This document shows, piece after piece, positions 16,730 to 26,339 of a stretch of 39,177 bases of DNA. This DNA is from S012-113 sp039714715 (lineage in GTDB: Bacteria > Bacteroidota > Bacteroidia > Cytophagales > Cyclobacteriaceae). The DNA is taken from positions 1 to 39,177 of the forward strand of contig JBDLIU010000008.1 of assembly GCA_039714715.1 (NCBI GenBank), read 5' to 3'. Positions within the stretch are counted from its first letter, which is position 1; each line of letters starts with the position of its first letter. The translations under genes were made by a program, and so were the position numbers. A model generated the notes under the pieces. That model made no database searches. It saw only the letters and a program-made list of their open reading frames with translations, and was not told the origin of the DNA.

Positions 16730-19700
16730 ATGAGTGAAGAAATATTAAAAGCATTAACCAGACTCTTTGCCGTAATAAGCAAACAGGATGGTGGTGTAAC
16801 GGATGGTGAACGAGATTATGTCATTAAGTTTTTCCGCCAGCAACTGGGACATGACGATGTAAGCCAATATATTTCTTTATACGATCACCTTACCGGGTAT
16901 GGCAAAAAGGACCAATCCAAAGCAACCTCCATAGAAGACTCATTAGAAGTACTTAATATCAGTAAAAAAATAAATCGTACACTTACTAAAAGGCAAAAGA
17001 TAATAGCAATTCTTGAGTCAATTGGGTTAATTAATTCTGACGATTATTTTTCTGATCTTGAAATAAGTGTTCTAAATACAGTTGCTTCGGTCTTTAACAT
17101 CTCTGAAGAAACCCTTAACCTGCTCAGACAGTTTGTTACATCAGATGCTTTAAATTCTTTTACAGAAAAGAATGCATTAATTGCCGGACATCAAATTAGG
17201 GAAAGAACCGATGCCCTGTTCCTGGAGCTGGCAATATCTGGTCAGTTGATATTTATCCATGAAAAAACCACTGATCTATATTTTGTTAAATACGAGGGAA
17301 AGGAAGAATTGTCATTAAATGGAGTTTCTGTAATACCCATGAAAACCCATCTGTTTTCGGTAGGTAGTACAATTAAGTTACCCCGGGGCCAGACAATATA
17401 TTTCAGTGATATTATTTTCCGGTTCAGTCGAACCCTTGATCGAGATCAACTCTCTTTTATTGCATCAAATCTTGAGTTCCGCTTCCCCAACTCAGATAAT
17501 GGGGTAAAAAAAATAGACATAGAAGAGTCTGAAGGCCAGCTTATTGGAATTATGGGCGCCAGCGGATCAGGTAAAACAACACTTTTAAGATTACTGGCAG
17601 GAATATTAAAACCATCGGGTGGCGAAATAAAACTAAATGGTATCGGTATTGCCAACATTGATACGCATATGGAAGGGTCTATTGGTTATGTGCCACAGGA
17701 TGATATCCTTTTTGAAGAGCTTACCGTTTACCAGAACCTTTATTACAATGCTAAACTGAGCATCTCCGATAGAACTGAAGAAGAAATCAATCAAACTATA
17801 GATTATAATCTTAAAACCCTGGGTTTAGAGCATACCAGAGATCTTAAAGTTGGAAATGTGCTTTCTCAAACTATTAGCGGAGGTCAAAGAAAAAGACTTA
17901 ATATCGCCCTGGAACTTACTCGTCAGCCTCCTGTTCTCTTTGTAGATGAACCAACATCAGGTCTGTCATCAAGAGATTCCGAGAATGTAATAGATCTTCT
18001 CAAAGAACTTACTTTGATGGGAAAGCTGGTGTTTGTTGTCATTCACCAGCCATCATCAGACATCTACAAAATGTTTGATAAGGTTATTATTATGGATGTT
18101 GGCGGATACCCAACTTTTTATGGAAATCCAATTGAGGCGATTGGCTATTTTAAAGGAATTAGCCAGCAGCTGGATCAAAGTAAAGTGATCTGCGAAACAT
18201 GTGGTACGGTAATACCGGAACAAATTTTTAATATAACCGAAGCAAAAGTTGTAGATGAATTCGGCAACTTTTCTGATAAAAGAAAGATATCACCGGAGAA
18301 ATGGTATGACTATTACAATACCCATATAAATAAACCTGAGGTTGAAGAAGTAAAAAAACCTCCAACCACCGTTTTTAAGATACCCTCATTATTCCAGCAG
18401 TTTTCAATATTTCTGCAGCGAGATGTACTATCAAAACTAGCCGACAAACAATATATGTTGGTTAACTTTCTTGAGGCTCCGCTTCTTGCACTTATTCTGG
18501 CATATGTAATCAGGTATAAGAATAGTACCACTGGTGAATATGTTTTCCTTTATAACGATAATATACCTGCTTACCTGCTGATGAGTATTATTGTAGCACT
18601 CTTTCTGGGTCTTTCAGTAAGTGCAGAGGAAATTATCAAAGACAGAAAGCTAAGAGCCAGGGAGAAATTTCTGCACTTGAGTAAAAGCAGCTACCTGTTT
18701 TCTAAAATAGCCATACTCTTTACCCTGTCTGCTATTCAAATATTAACTTTTATCCTAATTGGGAATGGCCTTCTGGAATTGAAAAACATGACCTGGCATT
18801 TCTGGATTGTATTGTTCAGTTCTGCTACATTCGCCAATATGCTGGGGCTTAATGTTAGTTCTGCATTTAAATCAGCCATAACTGTTTATATTGTTATCCC
18901 GGTTATTCTTATACCTCAAATGATTTTGTCAGGTCTGTTATTCGATTTCGATAAATTGAATGACACAATAAGTGCTAAAGGGAATGTTCCTCTGGTTGGT
19001 GATGCTATGACTTCCCGGTGGGCGTTTGAAGCCCTGGCCGTTGATGTGTTCAAACAAAATGCTTATGAATATCCGATTTTTGAACCTGAACGAGTAAAAC
19101 GTAATGCTAATTACAAAACTGCCTATTGGGCAAAAGAATTGAAAAACCGGACAAACTACATTGCCAGAAACTTTCTAAACAAAGACCCTTCAGTAGCTAG
19201 CAGTGTTGACGATGCTTTCGTTACTATCAGAAATGAAATTAAAGCAGAGCCTTTTAAAGGGACTCTGTCTTCAGTTAATATTGACAGCCTGTTTGTTAAG
19301 GAAAACATAACACCTAAACTCTTATTAATGCTCCACACTTATATCAGTGACATTGAAAAGCATTACATGGAGGTGAGTTTAAAAGCACAAAAGAAGAGGG
19401 ATAATATTATTGGGCTTTTAGAAAATTCTGATAAGTACGATTACGATGCCACCACATTTAAGAAATTATATTTCAATGAAAACCTGGAAACTTTAGTGAG
19501 GAATTCAAATGTTAAGGATCGTATTCTGGAAAAAGAAAACCGGTTTGTTCGAAAAATAGATTTAATATTCTTTGACCCACAAAAACCTGCTAATCCATTT
19601 AATTACAGGGCGCATATGTATGCCCCCAATAAGCATTTCCTTGGATTGACTATAGATACTTTCTGGTTCAATGTAAGTGTAATTTGGTTTATGACAATCA

Positions 19701-19768
19701 TGCTTTACTTCACTTTGTATTATGATGTATTGGAGAAAATTGTCAATATTAAGATTTTTAAGCGTTGA
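16730..19768 (+). CDS. Fused TerB-like / ABC ATPase / ABC-2 permease (half-transporter, 1012 aa)
   Basis: The domains run in order. A TerB-like helical domain covers about residues 1-145. A beta-rich segment at about 170-235 (LSLNGVSVIPMKTHLFSVGS) may be FHA-like. The ABC ATPase follows: Walker A GASGSGKT 276-283, Q-loop near VPQDD, signature ISGGQ 382-386, Walker B LFVDEPT 403-409. A short Cys pair CETCG is near 488-492. ABC-2-type membrane helices lie from about 565 to 745, then a soluble insertion of about 200 residues, and a last helix near 975-1000 (SVIWFMTIMLYFTLYYDV). The ATPase-permease order resembles the ABCG type, which work as dimers. The substrate is unknown. A lipoprotein and a secreted protein follow, suggesting an envelope export function. 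Confidence 0.87.
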   Translation: MSEEILKALTRLFAVISKQDGGVTDGERDYVIKFFRQQLGHDDVSQYISLYDHLTGYGKKDQSKATSIEDSLEVLNISKKINRTLTKRQKIIAILESIGLINSDDYFSDLEISVLNTVASVFNISEETLNLLRQFVTSDALNSFTEKNALIAGHQIRERTDALFLELAISGQLIFIHEKTTDLYFVKYEGKEELSLNGVSVIPMKTHLFSVGSTIKLPRGQTIYFSDIIFRFSRTLDRDQLSFIASNLEFRFPNSDNGVKKIDIEESEGQLIGIMGASGSGKTTLLRLLAGILKPSGGEIKLNGIGIANIDTHMEGSIGYVPQDDILFEELTVYQNLYYNAKLSISDRTEEEINQTIDYNLKTLGLEHTRDLKVGNVLSQTISGGQRKRLNIALELTRQPPVLFVDEPTSGLSSRDSENVIDLLKELTLMGKLVFVVIHQPSSDIYKMFDKVIIMDVGGYPTFYGNPIEAIGYFKGISQQLDQSKVICETCGTVIPEQIFNITEAKVVDEFGNFSDKRKISPEKWYDYYNTHINKPEVEEVKKPPTTVFKIPSLFQQFSIFLQRDVLSKLADKQYMLVNFLEAPLLALILAYVIRYKNSTTGEYVFLYNDNIPAYLLMSIIVALFLGLSVSAEEIIKDRKLRAREKFLHLSKSSYLFSKIAILFTLSAIQILTFILIGNGLLELKNMTWHFWIVLFSSATFANMLGLNVSSAFKSAITVYIVIPVILIPQMILSGLLFDFDKLNDTISAKGNVPLVGDAMTSRWAFEALAVDVFKQNAYEYPIFEPERVKRNANYKTAYWAKELKNRTNYIARNFLNKDPSVASSVDDAFVTIRNEIKAEPFKGTLSSVNIDSLFVKENITPKLLLMLHTYISDIEKHYMEVSLKAQKKRDNIIGLLENSDKYDYDATTFKKLYFNENLETLVRNSNVKDRILEKENRFVRKIDLIFFDPQKPANPFNYRAHMYAPNKHFLGLTIDTFWFNVSVIWFMTIMLYFTLYYDVLEKIVNIKIFKR

Positions 19769-19828
19769 GAAAGAAAAATAATAACTATATTGACTCATTA
19801 ATAAACATGTTCAGCTAACTATTTAATT

Positions 19829-20737
19829 ATGAAATCATCAATTTTTATTACTCTACTGGCATTCTTGTTATTAGCTTGTGGTGGCAACAAAAAGCCGGAT
19901 CTTGCTGAAGTGGAAAAGACTCTTGAAGGAGAAGAATTGGATTTGGCGGCAATCTCAATTTCTGCTGAGAATATCGAATCTATTCTTGCCAGCATTCCTC
20001 ATCCTATTGAGTTATCGTCACATGTACAGGAAACAGGTATTGAGTACAGTGTAGACTATCTGAATGATACAGATAATTATGAAAACTATAACTCGAGTTT
20101 TAAAAAGGCCCTCAATTTTGGGGTGTATGGTACAGATCTGGGTTATACCAACCTTTACACACAAATTCAGGATGGCCTTGGCTACCTAAATGTAGTAGGT
20201 AAATTAGCTGATGATTTGAATATTGGTCAGTACCTCGATTTTCAGACGCTTAAGAGACTTACAGATAGTGGCAGTAACCTCGATTCGCTACTTATGATAA
20301 CTAACCAGAATTTTGATAAAATTAACAATCACTTTATTGATCAAAACAATGCCAGCCTTAGCGCATTAATCCTTACGGGAGGATGGATCGAGTCACTTCA
20401 CATTACAAACCAGGTTCTTGAAACACGTATGAAAAATGATGACTTACGTGAGCGAATTGGAGAACAAAAAATTGTGCTTGACAATATCGCTATTGTGTTG
20501 GCAATTTATAGTGAGCATGATGAACAAATTGCCGGTTTATTGACAGACATTAAAAGGCTGGAACATGCCTATGAAAATGTACATATTACTTATAAATATG
20601 AGGAGTCTACTTCAAAAGTTGTAGATGGTGTTTTAGAAATTGAAAGCACCAGTACCAGTCAGGTTGAAATAACCGATGAAGATATCGTAAAAATCTCTGA
20701 AGTTGTTGAGGAGATTCGTAACAAGATAATAAGCTAA
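19829..20737 (+). CDS. Conserved lipoprotein of unknown function
   Basis: This 302-residue protein has a lipoprotein signal peptide, MKSSIFITLLAFLLLACGG, with the lipidated cysteine at residue 17. The mature part is mostly alpha-helical and acidic, with segments such as NIESILASIPHPIELSSHV, YGTDLGYTNLYTQIQDGLGY and LILTGGWIESLHIT. No known domain is recognised. The gene is 60 bp after the ABC transporter and reads the same way. The product should sit in the inner leaflet of the outer membrane or on the periplasmic face of the inner membrane, and could be an accessory of that transporter (inference). It also resembles Bacteroidota lipoproteins seen beside such transporters, from memory only. 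Confidence 0.8.
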   Translation: MKSSIFITLLAFLLLACGGNKKPDLAEVEKTLEGEELDLAAISISAENIESILASIPHPIELSSHVQETGIEYSVDYLNDTDNYENYNSSFKKALNFGVYGTDLGYTNLYTQIQDGLGYLNVVGKLADDLNIGQYLDFQTLKRLTDSGSNLDSLLMITNQNFDKINNHFIDQNNASLSALILTGGWIESLHITNQVLETRMKNDDLRERIGEQKIVLDNIAIVLAIYSEHDEQIAGLLTDIKRLEHAYENVHITYKYEESTSKVVDGVLEIESTSTSQVEITDEDIVKISEVVEEIRNKIIS

Positions 20738-20777
20738 CAATTCTCCCTAATAAAAAAAGATGTCTAAATTTGTAAAT

Positions 20778-21206
20778 ATGAAAAGATTAATATTTTCTAT
20801 AACATTTTTAAGTTTTTCAGTTGCATACGCTTACGCACAGTGTGATGCTTCCAGTAAAATAACTAAATGTGCTCCAAGTCCCGAATCTGGGTATACGTTA
20901 ATTAAAAGTTTTGAGGTTGACGGGAAGGGTGGTACAAAAACGAAAATTGAGTATTCGTACGTATTTACAAAAGGCACTAAGTACTTAATTAATGTTTGTG
21001 GTGGTGAAGACACCCCTGATGGAGTAGTAGTTACCATATATGATAAATACCGTAATAAAGTGGCTACCAGCCTGGTTAATGGAGAAGTAGTTAAAGCTAT
21101 TGCTTACCCCTGTACGGCAACAGGTATCTATTATATTACTTACACATTCCAGGAATCTGAACAATATTGTGGTGGCAGCACAATAGGGTTTAAAAGATTA
21201 GGATAG
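20778..21206 (+). CDS. Small secreted protein of unknown function
   Basis: From the ATG at 20778 the protein has 142 residues, with a signal peptide MKRLIFSITFLSFSVAYAYA cleaved before QC. An ATG six codons upstream (20760) would put charged residues before it and is less likely. The mature region is beta-rich (TKIEYSYVFTKGTKYLINVC, GVVVTIYDKYRNKVATSL, TGIYYITYTF) with five cysteines, so disulfides are possible. The strand pattern and size suggest a small beta-sandwich. No family is recognised. It is 40 bp after the lipoprotein gene and ends 6 bp from the convergent SDR gene. Confidence 0.75.
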   Translation: MKRLIFSITFLSFSVAYAYAQCDASSKITKCAPSPESGYTLIKSFEVDGKGGTKTKIEYSYVFTKGTKYLINVCGGEDTPDGVVVTIYDKYRNKVATSLVNGEVVKAIAYPCTATGIYYITYTFQESEQYCGGSTIGFKRLG

Positions 21207-21212
21207 TATTTC

Positions 21213-21962
21213 CTATTCCTCTCTTTTTACCATTGTAGAACTAGCCTGGGCTTTAGGAAGAACAATTACGTCACTAAGATTTACATGATCCGGCCTGCTG
21301 ATCATGAACATGGCGATGTCAGCAATATCTTTTGCTTGTAAAGCATCCATTCCCTTATAGACGGTAGCGGCCTTATTCTCATCCCCTTTAAACCTTACTT
21401 TAGAAAACTCTGTCTCTACAAGACCGGGACTTATTTGGCTAACCTTCACACCATACTGGTTTAGATCCATTCGCATCCCATTATTGATGGCATCCACTGC
21501 ATGTTTTGAAGCACAATATACATTTCCATTCGGATAAACTTCTTTGCCTGCAATTGAACCAATATTGATAATATGACCTGTTTTTCTTTCCACCATTTGA
21601 GGAGTTAAAACCTTACTAACGTAAAGCAAGCCTTTTACATTTCCGTCAATCATGGCATCCCAATCATCGATATCACCATCCTGAATTGGAGCCATGCCAT
21701 GTGCATTACCTGCATTATTTATTAATACATCAATTTTTGTTGATTCAACAATTGGAGTTAGTGCTTCAAAAACACTGCTTTTATCCCTTACATCAAAAAC
21801 CAGGTATTGTACATCAACCTGCTTTGATAATTCAGTCTGCAGCTTTTTTAATTGCTCTTCTCTTCTTCCACAAATTATCAGATTGTAATTGTTATTGGCT
21901 AATTCTATCGCAATAGCTTCTCCAATTCCCGAAGTAGCGCCTGTTACTAATGCTGTTTTCAT
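21213..21962 (-). CDS. Short-chain dehydrogenase/reductase (SDR), YdfG-like
   Basis: This is a 249-residue classical SDR. The cofactor motif TGATSGIGEA is at about residues 8-16, with Arg residues after strand 2 (CGRREEQL) that favour NADP(H). The NNAG segment is at 82-85, catalytic Ser at 136 (IINIGS), and Tyr149 and Lys153 in YCASK. The sequence LISPGLVETEFS-like (SQISPGLVETEFS) and the length match the E. coli YdfG group, which reduces 3-hydroxy acids such as serine and malonic semialdehyde. The substrate here is inferred only at family level. It lies 33 bp downstream of porT on the same strand and may be co-transcribed. Confidence 0.9.
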   Translation of the reverse strand: MKTALVTGATSGIGEAIAIELANNNYNLIICGRREEQLKKLQTELSKQVDVQYLVFDVRDKSSVFEALTPIVESTKIDVLINNAGNAHGMAPIQDGDIDDWDAMIDGNVKGLLYVSKVLTPQMVERKTGHIINIGSIAGKEVYPNGNVYCASKHAVDAINNGMRMDLNQYGVKVSQISPGLVETEFSKVRFKGDENKAATVYKGMDALQAKDIADIAMFMISRPDHVNLSDVIVLPKAQASSTMVKREE

Positions 21963-21995
21963 AGGAAATCCAGGTAAAAAAGGTAATTCAACAAT

Positions 21996-22694
21996 TTATT
22001 GAAAATGAAAATACAAGGTAAGACTTTTAGTTTTTAACTGATCTAAACCAATACTTTTATTATTTATTGTAGGGCCAAGCACATCAGTTAAACCATAAGC
22101 AAACCTTATCTCAGGAGAAAATTTAAACAACGGGTAATAGAGATCGAAGCCAAAACCCAACTCGACCTGGGTATTCCACTTATCAACCTGCAGTCTACCC
22201 ATATCTTCTTCAAGGTTGCTTCTGCCCGATGCCTCTATTACTGGTGTAATGCCCCCAATAATATACATTCGGGTATTGTTCCTTCGCTGAGATTTATATT
22301 TAAGCAATAACGGAAACTCAACGCCTGTGCTTTCTACCAGTTCAACATATTGCTCTCCTCCCACATAATTATACTCCAGCTTGTACTCAGAAAAGGCAAC
22401 CGTTGGTGTTACCCTGACATCCAGAAACTGCGCCAGCTTAAAATTCACAATAAATCCAAGCTTAAAACCGGGGCTCTTTCTTGGTAATATGGAATGAACA
22501 CTATCCATATCAGGCGAAACAAAATAGTCCGAATATTTAAGTGTATATGATGCAGAATGGACTGCTAAAGAAAATCCATAGGTGACTGTTTTTCGCTCAT
22601 CATAACGAGGATTAAACACCTCTTCAACTACTTGTGCATACAACTTTGCACCCGTAAAGAAAACTAATAGTAATATGATTATTTTCTTGCCCAA
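21996..22694 (-). CDS. porT: PorT-like outer-membrane beta-barrel protein (type IX secretion)
   Basis: This is a small outer-membrane barrel of the PorT/SprT type, required for type IX secretion in Porphyromonas and Flavobacterium. I start it at a TTG at 22694, giving MGKKIIILLLVFFTGAKLYA as a good signal peptide and about 232 residues. A GTG at 22730 would put an extra 12 residues in front of the signal. The mature protein alternates amphipathic strands (YGFSLAVHSASYTLKYSDYF, GFKLGFIVNFKLAQFLDVRV, VELGFGFDLYYPLFKFSPEI) and ends in an aromatic-terminated strand (LTLYFHFQ). The start lies 16 bp inside ubiE, so translation is coupled. The ubiE-porT neighbourhood and the PorE-like gene upstream support the T9SS assignment. 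Confidence 0.8.
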   Translation of the reverse strand: MGKKIIILLLVFFTGAKLYAQVVEEVFNPRYDERKTVTYGFSLAVHSASYTLKYSDYFVSPDMDSVHSILPRKSPGFKLGFIVNFKLAQFLDVRVTPTVAFSEYKLEYNYVGGEQYVELVESTGVEFPLLLKYKSQRRNNTRMYIIGGITPVIEASGRSNLEEDMGRLQVDKWNTQVELGFGFDLYYPLFKFSPEIRFAYGLTDVLGPTINNKSIGLDQLKTKSLTLYFHFQ

Positions 22695-23401
22695 TAGATC
22701 GAACTTATTCCAAATGTTAAAGGAATCCACTTTTCTTCCTTATACCCTACTTTTTTTAATATTTCCAGAAAATTCTGGCCATCAGGGAATGCTGCTACAG
22801 AATCAGGTAAATACTGATATGCTGCAGTATCCTTTGATACGGCTTTCCCAATCCTTGGCAAAATAGTTTTAAAATAGAAATTATACAATTGCCTTACCGG
22901 GAATTTTGAAGGTTTTGAAAATTCTATAATCATTACATGACCTCCTTTTTTTGTTACCCTATACATTTCCGCCAATCCTTTTTCAAGGTTTTCATAGTTC
23001 CTTACACCAAAAGCAACGGTAACAACATCAAAAATATTATCATTAAACTCAAGATTTTCTGAATCTCCCAGTTTCATTTCCACCAGGTTGTCCAAACCTT
23101 TTGCCTTCATTTTCTTTCTTCCCACTTCCAGCATTCCTTCTGAAATATCAACGCCTACAATCCTGTCTGGGTTAATACGGGATGCCTCAACAGCAAAATC
23201 ACCTGTACCTGTAGCAATATCCAGGAACTGCTTTGGCTCAAATGGTTTTAATAAGCGAATTGCTTTTTTTCGCCAAAGCACGTCTATTCCCAGGCTTAAT
23301 GTATGGTTAAGAAAATCATATCGATGACTGATGTTATTAAACATTTCAGCCACCTGTTCTTTCTTTGATTTATTATCTTCTTTATAGGGAACTACAGGCA
23401 T
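22679..23401 (-). CDS. ubiE: Demethylmenaquinone methyltransferase
   Basis: This SAM-dependent C-methyltransferase (also called menG) makes menaquinone from demethylmenaquinone. It has 240 residues. Motif I is LDIATGTGDFAVEA at about 80-93, and family signatures are YDFLNHTLSLGIDVLWR near the N-terminus and VTVAFGVRNYENLEKGLAEM and RVTKKGGHVMIIEFSKP later. Bacteroidota normally use menaquinone, so the menaquinone reaction is expected. The ATG at 23401 (MPVVPYKED) is normal. It is 63 bp downstream of the PorE-like gene and overlaps porT by 16 bp. Confidence 0.94.
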   Translation of the reverse strand: MPVVPYKEDNKSKKEQVAEMFNNISHRYDFLNHTLSLGIDVLWRKKAIRLLKPFEPKQFLDIATGTGDFAVEASRINPDRIVGVDISEGMLEVGRKKMKAKGLDNLVEMKLGDSENLEFNDNIFDVVTVAFGVRNYENLEKGLAEMYRVTKKGGHVMIIEFSKPSKFPVRQLYNFYFKTILPRIGKAVSKDTAAYQYLPDSVAAFPDGQNFLEILKKVGYKEEKWIPLTFGISSIYWARK

Positions 23402-23464
23402 AAAACAGTATTAAGCCTCAAAGGTCTTTTAAATTTAGTTAAAACGAAATAAAGATGACAGATA

Positions 23465-25471
23465 CTATTGTGTCTTGAATTCTACTCTTCGGTTTAATTC
23501 TCTCCCCTCTTTTTCCTGGTGGTTACTTGCCAATGGTTTGGTTGAGCCCTCACCTTTGGTATTAATCCTGGATGCTTTTACCCCATTAGCCACAAGAGCT
23601 TTCTTAACAGTCTCGGCTCTTTGAAGGGATAGTTTGGTATTATATCGCTCCGAACCAATAAGATCTGAATGCCCTACCAACAGTATGCTTTTTTGTGGGT
23701 TAGAATTAAGGTAAGCCACCGCTTTGTTCACCATCTCCTGGTATTCCGGTCTGAGATTAGACTTGTTATAATTGAAATAAACGTTACGCAATTTTTTAGA
23801 AGGTGTTCTTCTTACAACAGGTTTCTCAACTACTGGTGGTGGCGGTGTTTTCTTTAAAAACAATTCTCGTGCAATAGAAGACGACTCCCCTACTGCTGCC
23901 GGCAGTGTAACACTAATACCTTGCGAATCATAACCATACTTACTTACAGCTAGCTGGTAGGATTTACCTTCCTTATCCATGGTAGTAAAACTATATTGCC
24001 CGGTAGCTTTCCATTGAAGCGAGCTGCTAGCACCTGTGTTATCAGTCATCTTGATGGTAGCATCCATAGGGGTATTGTTCTCATCATAAACAAGGACATT
24101 TAAAACAACCTCAACTTTAGGTGGTTGTTCCTGATGCTGCAGAACCTCAGGAATTGACAACATATAAATATCTAAAAATCCAAATCCATCTTCTCTAACC
24201 GAAGAATAATAAGCACTTCTCCCATCCTTCGTAGGAGCGAAATAAATATCATCATCCGGGGTGTTGATCGGATAACCCATATTTTCGGGGGCACCCCATG
24301 CTTCCGATAAGCTATCATAAGCTACACGATAAATGTCATAACCTCCCATTCCTTCACCTCCGGCACTACTGAAATAGAGTGTTTTACCATCATATCCTAT
24401 AAAAGGTCCATCTTCATCATAAGGTGTATTAATCTCATCGCCAAGATTCTCAGGCTTGCCCCAGGTACCTTTCTTGTTTTTTTGTGTTATCCAAATATCC
24501 AAGCCTCCTTTTCCTCCTTTTCGGTCACTGGCAAAAAAGAGGGTTTGGCCGTCTGGCGTAAGAGAAACAGTGGTTTCAGCAAATTCAGTGTTAATTGGTT
24601 TGCCCATTGGCTCTGCATCTGTCCATGAACCGGCATTACGGTTAGCCATAAAAATGTCCCCGCCATTATCATCTTTGTAGATAAATAAACTAGTACCATC
24701 CTTCGAAAGTCCCACATTCGAATCATGATACAATGTGTTTATAGGCTGTCCAATATTATTAGCCGTTACCCAGGATTCGCCATTCTTCGTACTGAAAAAG
24801 ATATCTTCAAATGGAAAGTTATCTTCTGACACATCCGGATTGAGATTATCATCTTTCCTACGCGAGGTAAAGATTAACATGTCTTCATTTTGGCTTACCA
24901 CAGGTGCATAATCATCGCTTGAAGAATTAATTTCAGGCCCAACATTTATAATATCTACTTCTTCCGGGAATTCAACCATTATTTTACCCTGCTCACATTC
25001 ATAGAGCTTTCTTTCAGCCTCATCAAGAGTACCGAATTCATTCCCCGGTATTTCCTTAACACCGGCCAGCTTTTGCTTATACCGATTGTAGTATTCCATG
25101 GCATCATCAAACTTATAATCATAATGATATGCCTGGCCAATCTTGTAAAGAATATCGAAGCTGTATTCAGGATCCAACTCGTAAACCTTCAGGAAGTATT
25201 TTGTTGCTTCGCCTTTGTCAATAGACATCAGCGTAGTGGCACCCGCCATATAGTTAGCCCGTATATTATTTTCATCCAGATTTACTGCTGACATATAAAT
25301 GTATCGCGCTTCTAGCACAGCTAACGTCTGATTAAGAATTTCGTCCCCCATTTCAACCATTTGTCTTGCTGTTTCACTATTATCTTGCCCAAATGAAGGA
25401 TTAGTAAAAAAGCTAAACGACAACACGATCAGACCCGCAGAAAAATATTTAAGCATTAATTTCTTAAGCAT
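23465..25471 (-). CDS. OmpA-family protein with TPR, PD40 propeller and CRD domain (PorE-like)
   Basis: This is a 668-residue exported protein with a signal peptide ending SFGQ at about residue 29. The order is: TPR-type helices (about 30-150), a PD40/WD40 beta-propeller (about 170-440) with repeated blades such as LIFTSRRKDDNL, LFFASDRKGGKGGLDIW and LYFSSAGGEGMGGYDIY, a carboxypeptidase-regulatory-like beta domain (about 455-540), and a C-terminal OmpA peptidoglycan-binding domain (about 565-668) with GHSDLIGSERYN and LQRAETVKKAL. This is the order described for PorE, the T9SS protein thought to tie the secretion machinery to peptidoglycan. Genes with this architecture also exist as paralogues of unknown role, so the name is tentative. 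The nearby porT supports it. Confidence 0.85.
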   Translation of the reverse strand: MLKKLMLKYFSAGLIVLSFSFFTNPSFGQDNSETARQMVEMGDEILNQTLAVLEARYIYMSAVNLDENNIRANYMAGATTLMSIDKGEATKYFLKVYELDPEYSFDILYKIGQAYHYDYKFDDAMEYYNRYKQKLAGVKEIPGNEFGTLDEAERKLYECEQGKIMVEFPEEVDIINVGPEINSSSDDYAPVVSQNEDMLIFTSRRKDDNLNPDVSEDNFPFEDIFFSTKNGESWVTANNIGQPINTLYHDSNVGLSKDGTSLFIYKDDNGGDIFMANRNAGSWTDAEPMGKPINTEFAETTVSLTPDGQTLFFASDRKGGKGGLDIWITQKNKKGTWGKPENLGDEINTPYDEDGPFIGYDGKTLYFSSAGGEGMGGYDIYRVAYDSLSEAWGAPENMGYPINTPDDDIYFAPTKDGRSAYYSSVREDGFGFLDIYMLSIPEVLQHQEQPPKVEVVLNVLVYDENNTPMDATIKMTDNTGASSSLQWKATGQYSFTTMDKEGKSYQLAVSKYGYDSQGISVTLPAAVGESSSIARELFLKKTPPPPVVEKPVVRRTPSKKLRNVYFNYNKSNLRPEYQEMVNKAVAYLNSNPQKSILLVGHSDLIGSERYNTKLSLQRAETVKKALVANGVKASRINTKGEGSTKPLASNHQEKEGRELNRRVEFKTQ

Positions 25472-25602
25472 CTAAATGGTCTTTAGTTAAGGATACAGTA
25501 TATTAAATACAATAATATTGATCAATACTAAGCAATTATCCGTTATTTTGCTATTAGAATCGCATAAAATATAACTATTATTAGATTCATAATCTATACG
25601 TT

Positions 25603-26196
25603 GTGAAGATCAAAAAAGCTGAATTTGTAGTAAGTAATTCGGATTACAAGAAGTGCCCTAAGGATAAGATTCCTGAATTTGCTTTCATTGGCCGTTCGAA
25701 TGTTGGGAAATCGTCTCTTATTAACATGATGGTTGAGCGCAAAGGGTTAGCAAAGACATCAGGGAAGCCCGGAAAGACTCAATTAATTAATCATTTCAGG
25801 ATCAATACCAAATGGTATCTTGTTGACTTGCCTGGTTATGGTTGGGCAAAAGTAAGCAAGACAAGCAGAAGCCAGTTTGAAAAAATTATTACCGGCTACC
25901 TCCTGAACAGGGAGAACCTCATCAGTATCTGTGTTCTCATAGATATCCGACTGGAACCTCAAAAAATAGATATGGAGTTTATCAACTGGATGGGTGAAAA
26001 CGGTCTGCCTTTTATAATAGTTTTCACAAAAACTGATAAGCTCAGCAAACAAAAAGCTCAGCAGTCGGTGGCCCGATTTAAAAAAACCATGCTTCAGGAT
26101 TGGGAAGAACTACCCCTTATGATTCAAACATCAGCTGTTAATAAACTTGGGCGTGATGAGTTGCTCAAGTATATTGAGAAGTATCTGGATAGTTAA
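25603..26196 (+). CDS. engB: Ribosome-biogenesis GTPase EngB (YsxC/YihA)
   Basis: This is a 197-residue TRAFAC GTPase needed for large-subunit assembly. G1 is GRSNVGKSS at residues 30-38, G3 is DLPGYG at 75-80, G4 is TKTDK and G5 is the SA in TSAVNKLG. The GKPGKTQLIN switch region is family-typical. The start is GTG at 25603 (KIKKAEFVVSNSDY). The gene is divergent from the porE-like gene over a 131-bp gap and is followed by a long non-coding, repeat-rich stretch, so it is probably monocistronic. Confidence 0.95.
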   Translation: MKIKKAEFVVSNSDYKKCPKDKIPEFAFIGRSNVGKSSLINMMVERKGLAKTSGKPGKTQLINHFRINTKWYLVDLPGYGWAKVSKTSRSQFEKIITGYLLNRENLISICVLIDIRLEPQKIDMEFINWMGENGLPFIIVFTKTDKLSKQKAQQSVARFKKTMLQDWEELPLMIQTSAVNKLGRDELLKYIEKYLDS

Positions 26197-26339
26197 TTGT
26201 TTTCTTACCAAGGGATTCAAAATATGATTAAAACCCTTCATAATCACTAAAAAGGCTGTTTGATAATTTTGTTTAGGTGCCTCGAACCTCATTATCGGTC
26301 AATACCGAGCATTTTCGGAGTTTGCAAGTTGCTTCTTCA

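Noticed and set aside
20765..20780. TAAATTTG near the start of the secreted-protein gene as a TANNTTTG promoter element
   Set aside because: It lies too close to the ATG (about 6 bp) to give a normal leader, and no partner TTTG at the right distance is clear.
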